This document shows, one piece after another, positions 60,043 to 64,000 of a stretch of 64,000 nucleotides of DNA. Position 1 is the stretch's first letter. Each line of letters begins with the position of its first letter. Source of the DNA: Typha latifolia (lineage: Eukaryota; Streptophyta; Magnoliopsida; Poales; Typhaceae); NCBI GenBank assembly GCA_019914945.1, contig CM034113.1, forward strand, positions 6,738,850 through 6,802,849, given 5' to 3'. The notes beneath the pieces are model-generated. The model was given only the letters and a program-made list of their open reading frames with translations, made no database searches and was not told where the DNA came from. Both the position numbers and the translations under genes were made by a program.

Positions 60043-60795
60043 TTTTTTTTTTTTGAGCGAAAGAGTGCAGAGCTCAGCTATAAGGCATGTCAACTAGTTG
60101 TGCTGGCGACATGTCAAAGAATAACAAGTTATACAATTCTAGGGGAGGGGGTCACAAATCCCTACAAAATAGTCACGGGAGGAACCCCTATCATGCTTAG
60201 CCGCTCAATCGGCTATGCAATTTTCTTCCCTAAACATGTGGGAGATCTCTATAGCCTCACAGGACTAAAGCAGAGAAAGACATTCATCTACCAAGTTCTT
60301 AAGCTGCCAAGAATTGGTTGTCTCTTTGCAGAGGATTTTGACCAGCTGAAGGCAGTCGATCTAGGATGAGCTTGCAATGAGTTGTAATTGCTTTGAGACC
60401 TAGCCTGATAACCCAAATTCAGAGAGCAATGCAGAATCGCTAGGAGTAGGTTCTAGGTTGACGAAAGCATTTCTCCATGGCTCACTTATAAAATGGCTCT
60501 AGTGCCTCCCTAGTGGTCATGAGGCACAAAAAGCCCGTCAATGTTGAGCTTGAGCCAGCCACAGAGGAGGATTCTACGTTGCATGGGGCTGATGATCTCT
60601 ACATAGACGGAGGCTTTGCTAGGATGGCATAGCTATGGGCATAGTGGACTACCCTATGAAGGGCTTGACGTAGATGATTTGGTTCACCTCTGAATGCAAC
60701 TTGTTTATGTTGTTTCCAAATGAGCTACAGAGCAAAGGGTTGAACCTGGTCCGCAGCCCAGATAGTCATGACCTAATTATGACCTAAGTTGTCTA
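60043..60795 (-). pseudogene. LINE remnant: RNase H domain and poly(A) tail
   Basis: On the minus strand the frames, broken by stops and shifts, read QVAFRGEPNHLRQALHRVVH (about 60690), GWLKLNIDG (60532-60560), DCLQLVKILCKETTNSWQLK and ISHMFREENCIAD (about 60350-60190). This is the order of the RVT_3-type RNase H domain at the C-terminus of plant LINEs. A 12-base poly(A) follows at the 3' side (poly-T at about 60043-60054 on the plus strand). It is non-functional. The 5' continuation lies beyond the inserted hAT element. Confidence 0.75.
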
Positions 60796-61195
60796 CAAGG
60801 CTTAAGGTTGTCAAAATAAACGAGCAGCTCGAGCTCGGCTCAGGCTCGGCTCTGCTGAAGCTCAAGTTCGGCTCGGCTTGGTTAGAGATGAGTCGAGCTT
60901 GAGTCGTTGAAACTAGCTCAAAATTAATATTGAGCCAAGCCTGAGCTGGAGCCAGCTCGCTTAGGCTCGGCTCGATAGGCTCGGTATATATACTGAAACC
61001 CTAAACCCAAATCCTAATCCCTTTTAATCTGTCTCCTTCTCCTCGTCGAGCCGTCGACCTGCGCCTCCAAGTCCTCCTTCTTCAAGGCGTCACCTTGTCC
61101 ATGACGAGGTGCATTGCGTTGGCATCCTTATACGCGACCCTAAGGCGGACGAGGTTCGGGTGATGTCGGGGTCATGCCACTCCTCGTGGACCGCC

Positions 61196-61372
61196 TCCTC
61201 TCCGGCGGCGGCCTTACTTAACCTCTCGATCTCCTCCTACAAAGCTCTTATGGCGACCCTGATCCTCTTTGACATGCTTACTGCCGCCCTTTGCCTCCCA
61301 TCGCCCTCGGTCGCTGCCCAGCTTGTCGCAGCGACACTCTACAGCCTCCTCTCTGTCGACTCCTACCACCCC
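61196..61372 (+). pseudogene. Captured fragment of a U-box/ARM-repeat E3 ligase gene
   Basis: The frame reads SSPAAALLNLSISSYKALMA, then LCLPSPSVAAQLVAATLYSL and LSVDSY, which matches the ARM-repeat part of plant U-box (PUB) proteins. It has no U-box, no natural start and stops at the junction with the CDPK fragment. A 131-codon frame at 61109-61504 runs through it but its end is antisense CDPK. Family assignment is by motif only. Confidence 0.55.
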
Positions 61373-61377
61373 AACGA

Positions 61378-61600
61378 CATGATGGTGACCTCGTGGCGAA
61401 TGTTATCGACGTCAACAGCTGTTCGAAGCTTTCACTTGGGGATAGATTTGCACGCTAGGGTTTTGAAACCTCGGAGATCTGTTTGTCGGTGCAGAGGCGG
61501 GTGACACCGAACTCACCGCCATCGAGCTTGGAGTCGAGGAGGTATTTGTCGGAGAGGCGGACATGGCGGTGGACGACGTCCTTGAGAACGATGAGAGGAG
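61378..61600 (-). pseudogene. Captured fragment of a calcium-dependent protein kinase gene
   Basis: Reading the minus strand: SDKYLLDSKLDGGEFGVTRL, CTDKQISE, a frameshift, then LACKSIPK, a stop, then KLRTAVDVDNIRHEVTIM. This is the CDPK kinase N-lobe: a decayed Gly-rich loop, the ATP-binding Lys in ACKSI and the alphaC Glu in RHEV. At least one frameshift and one in-frame stop make it inactive. It is back-to-back with the PUB fragment inside the hAT-like element. Confidence 0.75.
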
Positions 61601-61900
61601 ACAAAGAAACCGACGAGAAGGAGGAAGGGATTGGCTAATTCAACTTAAATAATTTTTGGCTTGGTTCGAGCTAATCCAGCTTGATCTAGCTCGATCCAGC
61701 TTGGCTTAAATAAGACTTGATAATAGGCTCAATTCAAGCTTCAGCTTGGCTCGGGCTCGATTTGGCTCATCTTGAGCTCAGCCCGAATTAAGTTGAGCTG
61801 AGCCTGAGCCTAAAATTGAGGCTCGAAATTAATTTTGAGTCGAGTCTGAACTGGAGCCAGCTCGCTCAGGCTCAGCTCATTTACACCCCTAGCAAGGCTT

Positions 61901-62480
61901 AAAGCACCCGTCGAGCCTACTAGAAAGGCAACCTACACTTTTGAGGCATACTTGCAAGTGAAGAAGAGCTTGGCCAGGTTTTAGGGTGCCAACTGCAGAG
62001 GCAGCATGGATCATCAAGCTTGATATGCGGCTGGGCAAGAAAGGGTTGGAATTCTATTCAACAGCAGCTTCCAACAGAAAATGTGCACCCAAGGTGCAAC
62101 CGACAGTGACCACAATCACTTCTACCCATTCCACCTTACTAGGAGGGAAGGGTTTAAAAAGGTGTAAATCGCTCTAGCAATCAGCATTCCTGGCATTCCT
62201 TGAGCATGCCAGGAATGTTCTACGTCACATCATACATGAGATCCGCAACAAGGAGGTATTCATAGAGAAGGAAGGCATGAATCACTCTTGCTTGCCGGTT
62301 CCACAACACTGTGGAGGCCCATGATTCAGAAGCAGTTTTGATTGTCATCCAATTTCCCACGAGCTTGTGACACCCCATCCTCAGATCAATGACCGTTTGG
62401 TAGAAAACCCTCCATATTCACGAGACATCTCCCTTTGCCGCTGGAGACCAAGGCCCAAGGGTGGAGCCTGGTGGCCGCAC
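61901..62480 (-). pseudogene. LINE remnant upstream of the hAT insertion
   Basis: On the minus strand, HIFCWKLLLNRIPTLSC near 62090-62040 resembles the zinc-binding RVT-associated region (WKLLxNRIPT) just upstream of RNase H in plant LINEs. It joins the RNase H portion at 60043-60795 once the hAT-like element and one 8-bp copy are removed. The 5' edge is not visible and is placed loosely. Confidence 0.55.
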
Positions 62481-62762
62481 TTGGCCTACATGATCCACCC
62501 CGCCTAGCAGTGGACATAACGTCACATTTGAATAGGTGGAGAGGATTAATAGATATTAGGAATTTAATCATGATGTTCTCAAGTAAACAAAAAGTTTTTA
62601 ACATGGTTGATTTGATATATTTAGTTTTCCAAAACTTCGGTTAATATTTAAGTCAAAAATAGCGTACACTCCTGTGAAGTGAACTCCGAAACTTTACTAA
62701 CTCATTTCGTCAAACAGTTCGTACTGCTCTTCTTGTGCACGTTTAGCTTCTTTCTACATCCT

Positions 62763-64000
62763 ATGAGTGTAGCTTCCACCCATCATCACTTTAAGTCAAC
62801 AATTCTAACCCTCCTCAATGAGCGCATAAGCATCAACTCCTTCAACCAAATCCATGCTTTGCTTCTCACCTCCGGCATCACGCAAGACTACTTTGTGCTG
62901 ATCAATTTCGTCAAATACTTAGCCACGCTCTTCCACCCCTCCTTTGCGTACAAATCTCTCCACCAAATCCACCACCTCTATCCAAATGCCTTCCCCTTCA
63001 ATTCTTTGATCTCTGAATACGCCCAAAGCAAGAAACCAAGATGGGCTTTCGCTGTCTACAAGCATATGTTTTGCGATAGCATTCGTCCCGATAAGTACAC
63101 TTATCCAATAGTTCTCAAATCTTGCGTCAAATTCTTAGGCTTTAATGAAGGTAGACAGCTTCATGGTGTCTCCATTAAGATAGGTTTTGCTTGCCGCCTC
63201 TATGTTCAGAATGCTCTTGTTCATCTGTATGGAATTTGCGGCAGGTACTCAGATGCAGGTAGCATGTTTGATGAAATGGGTGCAAGAGATGTTGTGTCAT
63301 GGACTGGGTTGATATCGGCTTATGTTAAAGGTGGAATGTTCAGCAAGGCATTGGAATTGTTTGGTTTGATGGATGTGGAACCAAACATGGCGACTTTGGT
63401 TAATGTTCTTGTCGCATGTGGGAGATTAGGGAATTTGGTTATGGGTAAGGGAATTCATTGCATGATTTTTAAGCGTGAAGCTGAGGTGGCCGTGATTGTC
63501 TGCAATTCACTTTTGGATATGTATGCAAAGTGTGAATGTCTGGATGATGCAAAGAAGGTTTTTGAAGAGCTTCACGAGAAGGATGTTGTTTCGTGGACTA
63601 GTATGATTAGTGGGTTGGTGCAATGCAAGAAACCAAATGATGCTATAGAGGTATTTTATGCAATGCAAGCTACAGGGATGGAGCCTGACAAGGTAACTCT
63701 ATCTAGTGTTCTGTCAGCTTGTGCGAGCTTGGGAGCATTAGATTCAGGGAGATGGGTCCATGAGTACATTGACCGTAAAGGCATTGAGTGGGATGTGCAT
63801 ATAGGGACTTCAATGGTTGACATGTATGGAAAATGTGGGTGCTTGGATGCTGCTATGCTTATCTTCCGTAAGATGCCTCACAAGAATGTTTCTTCATGGA
63901 ATGCACTACTTGGTGGACTAGCAATACATGGTTATGGTAAAGAAGCCCTTGTGTACTTTGGTCAGATGGTTCATGTTGGTATTACGCCTAATGAGGTTAC
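62763..64000 (+). CDS. PLS-class PPR protein, 5' part (runs off the window)
   Basis: The open frame continues to the last base; about 412 codons are visible. The start ATG is the first in frame after a stop at 62649. The N-terminus is MSVASTHHHFKSTILTLLNE followed by INSFNQIHALLLTSGI, a common PLS-class lead-in. Repeats follow: PNAFPFNSLISEYAQSKKP, ARDVVSWTGLISAYVKGG, EKDVVSWTSMISGLVQCKKP and HKNVSSWNALLGGLAIHG, with L-type GRQLHGVSIKIGF and GRWVHEYIDRKGI between them. Such proteins act in plastids or mitochondria, mostly in C-to-U editing. Whether it ends in E, E+ or DYW lies outside the window. No introns are seen so far. Confidence 0.9.
   Translation, partial: MSVASTHHHFKSTILTLLNERISINSFNQIHALLLTSGITQDYFVLINFVKYLATLFHPSFAYKSLHQIHHLYPNAFPFNSLISEYAQSKKPRWAFAVYKHMFCDSIRPDKYTYPIVLKSCVKFLGFNEGRQLHGVSIKIGFACRLYVQNALVHLYGICGRYSDAGSMFDEMGARDVVSWTGLISAYVKGGMFSKALELFGLMDVEPNMATLVNVLVACGRLGNLVMGKGIHCMIFKREAEVAVIVCNSLLDMYAKCECLDDAKKVFEELHEKDVVSWTSMISGLVQCKKPNDAIEVFYAMQATGMEPDKVTLSSVLSACASLGALDSGRWVHEYIDRKGIEWDVHIGTSMVDMYGKCGCLDAAMLIFRKMPHKNVSSWNALLGGLAIHGYGKEALVYFGQMVHVGITPNEV

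Larger units (their letters stand above)
60804..61892. mobile_element. Gene-capturing hAT-like element (Pack-type), 1,089 bp
   Basis: The left end reads AAGGTTGTCAAAATAAACGA and the right end ATTTACACCCCTAG, imperfect inverted repeats of the TAGGGGTGTAAA type. The perfect 8-bp repeat CAAGGCTT flanks it (60796-60803 and 61893-61900), which is the hAT hallmark. Subterminal regions (60820-60990, 61650-61880) are packed with GCTCGGCTCG-type repeats on both sides. The GC-rich centre (61020-61600) is made of two host-gene fragments, described separately. It carries no transposase. It interrupts the antisense LINE. Confidence 0.8.

Noticed and set aside
60028..60369. Plus-strand frame of 113 aa
   Set aside because: It is antisense to the LINE RNase H remnant; the minus strand carries the recognisable motifs.
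1..64000. CRISPR arrays, operons, riboswitches and prophage
   Set aside because: No regularly spaced direct repeats with unique spacers, no polycistronic layout and no phage genes; the sequence is plant nuclear.

Overview
The window is plant nuclear DNA. Genes are split by GT-AG introns, coding blocks sit in AT-rich spacers full of (CT)n/(GA)n microsatellites, and there are PPR, AP2/ANT, PUX and plastid-targeted genes. The proteins are angiosperm-like, and the moderate coding GC argues against a grass. A non-grass monocot is my best guess, but I cannot prove the species. I rebuilt exon structures by hand from splice sites and reading phase. In every complete spliced model the coding length is a multiple of three.

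Layout: 1-4.4 kb, repeat-rich spacer with a likely solo LTR and a hAT-like remnant. 4.4-7.4 kb (+), BABY BOOM-type AP2 transcription factor in 9 exons, including a 9-base micro-exon. 11.4-14.5 kb (-), TXNL4B/Dim1-like splicing protein in 4 exons. 15.7-17.7 kb (+), intronless PLS-class PPR protein with an E/E+ tail and no DYW domain. 20.1-21.1 kb (-), CFL1-like WW-domain protein in 2 exons. 21.1-31.1 kb, gene-poor spacer with a SINE and foldback MITEs. 31.1-31.6 kb (-), Ycf20-like plastid protein. 33.6-44.0 kb (-), SLC35F-type transporter in 11 exons with large transposon-bearing introns. 45.4-48.4 kb (or 49.75 kb) (+), long P-class PPR protein with upstream ORFs. 51.6-56.2 kb (-), PUX11-type UBX protein in 9 coding exons, probably with a 5' noncoding exon near 59.3 kb. 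59.4-62.5 kb, nested transposons. 62.8 kb to the window end (+), 5' part of another PLS-class PPR gene.

The genes form no operon or pathway cluster; each has its own job: embryonic and meristem transcription, pre-mRNA splicing, organelle RNA processing (three PPRs), cuticle regulation, photoprotection, membrane transport and CDC48-linked ubiquitin work.

The most unusual structure is at 60.0-62.5 kb. A decayed antisense LINE with a recognisable RNase H domain is split by a 1,089-bp hAT-like element bounded by a perfect 8-bp target-site duplication. That element carries two unrelated host-gene fragments in opposite orientation: a U-box/ARM-repeat piece and the start of a CDPK kinase domain. 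Other notable items are a complete solo LTR inside a transporter intron, a GC-rich hairpin with a (TA)n loop in another intron of the same gene, and a 41-codon upstream ORF that overlaps the start codon of the long PPR gene.
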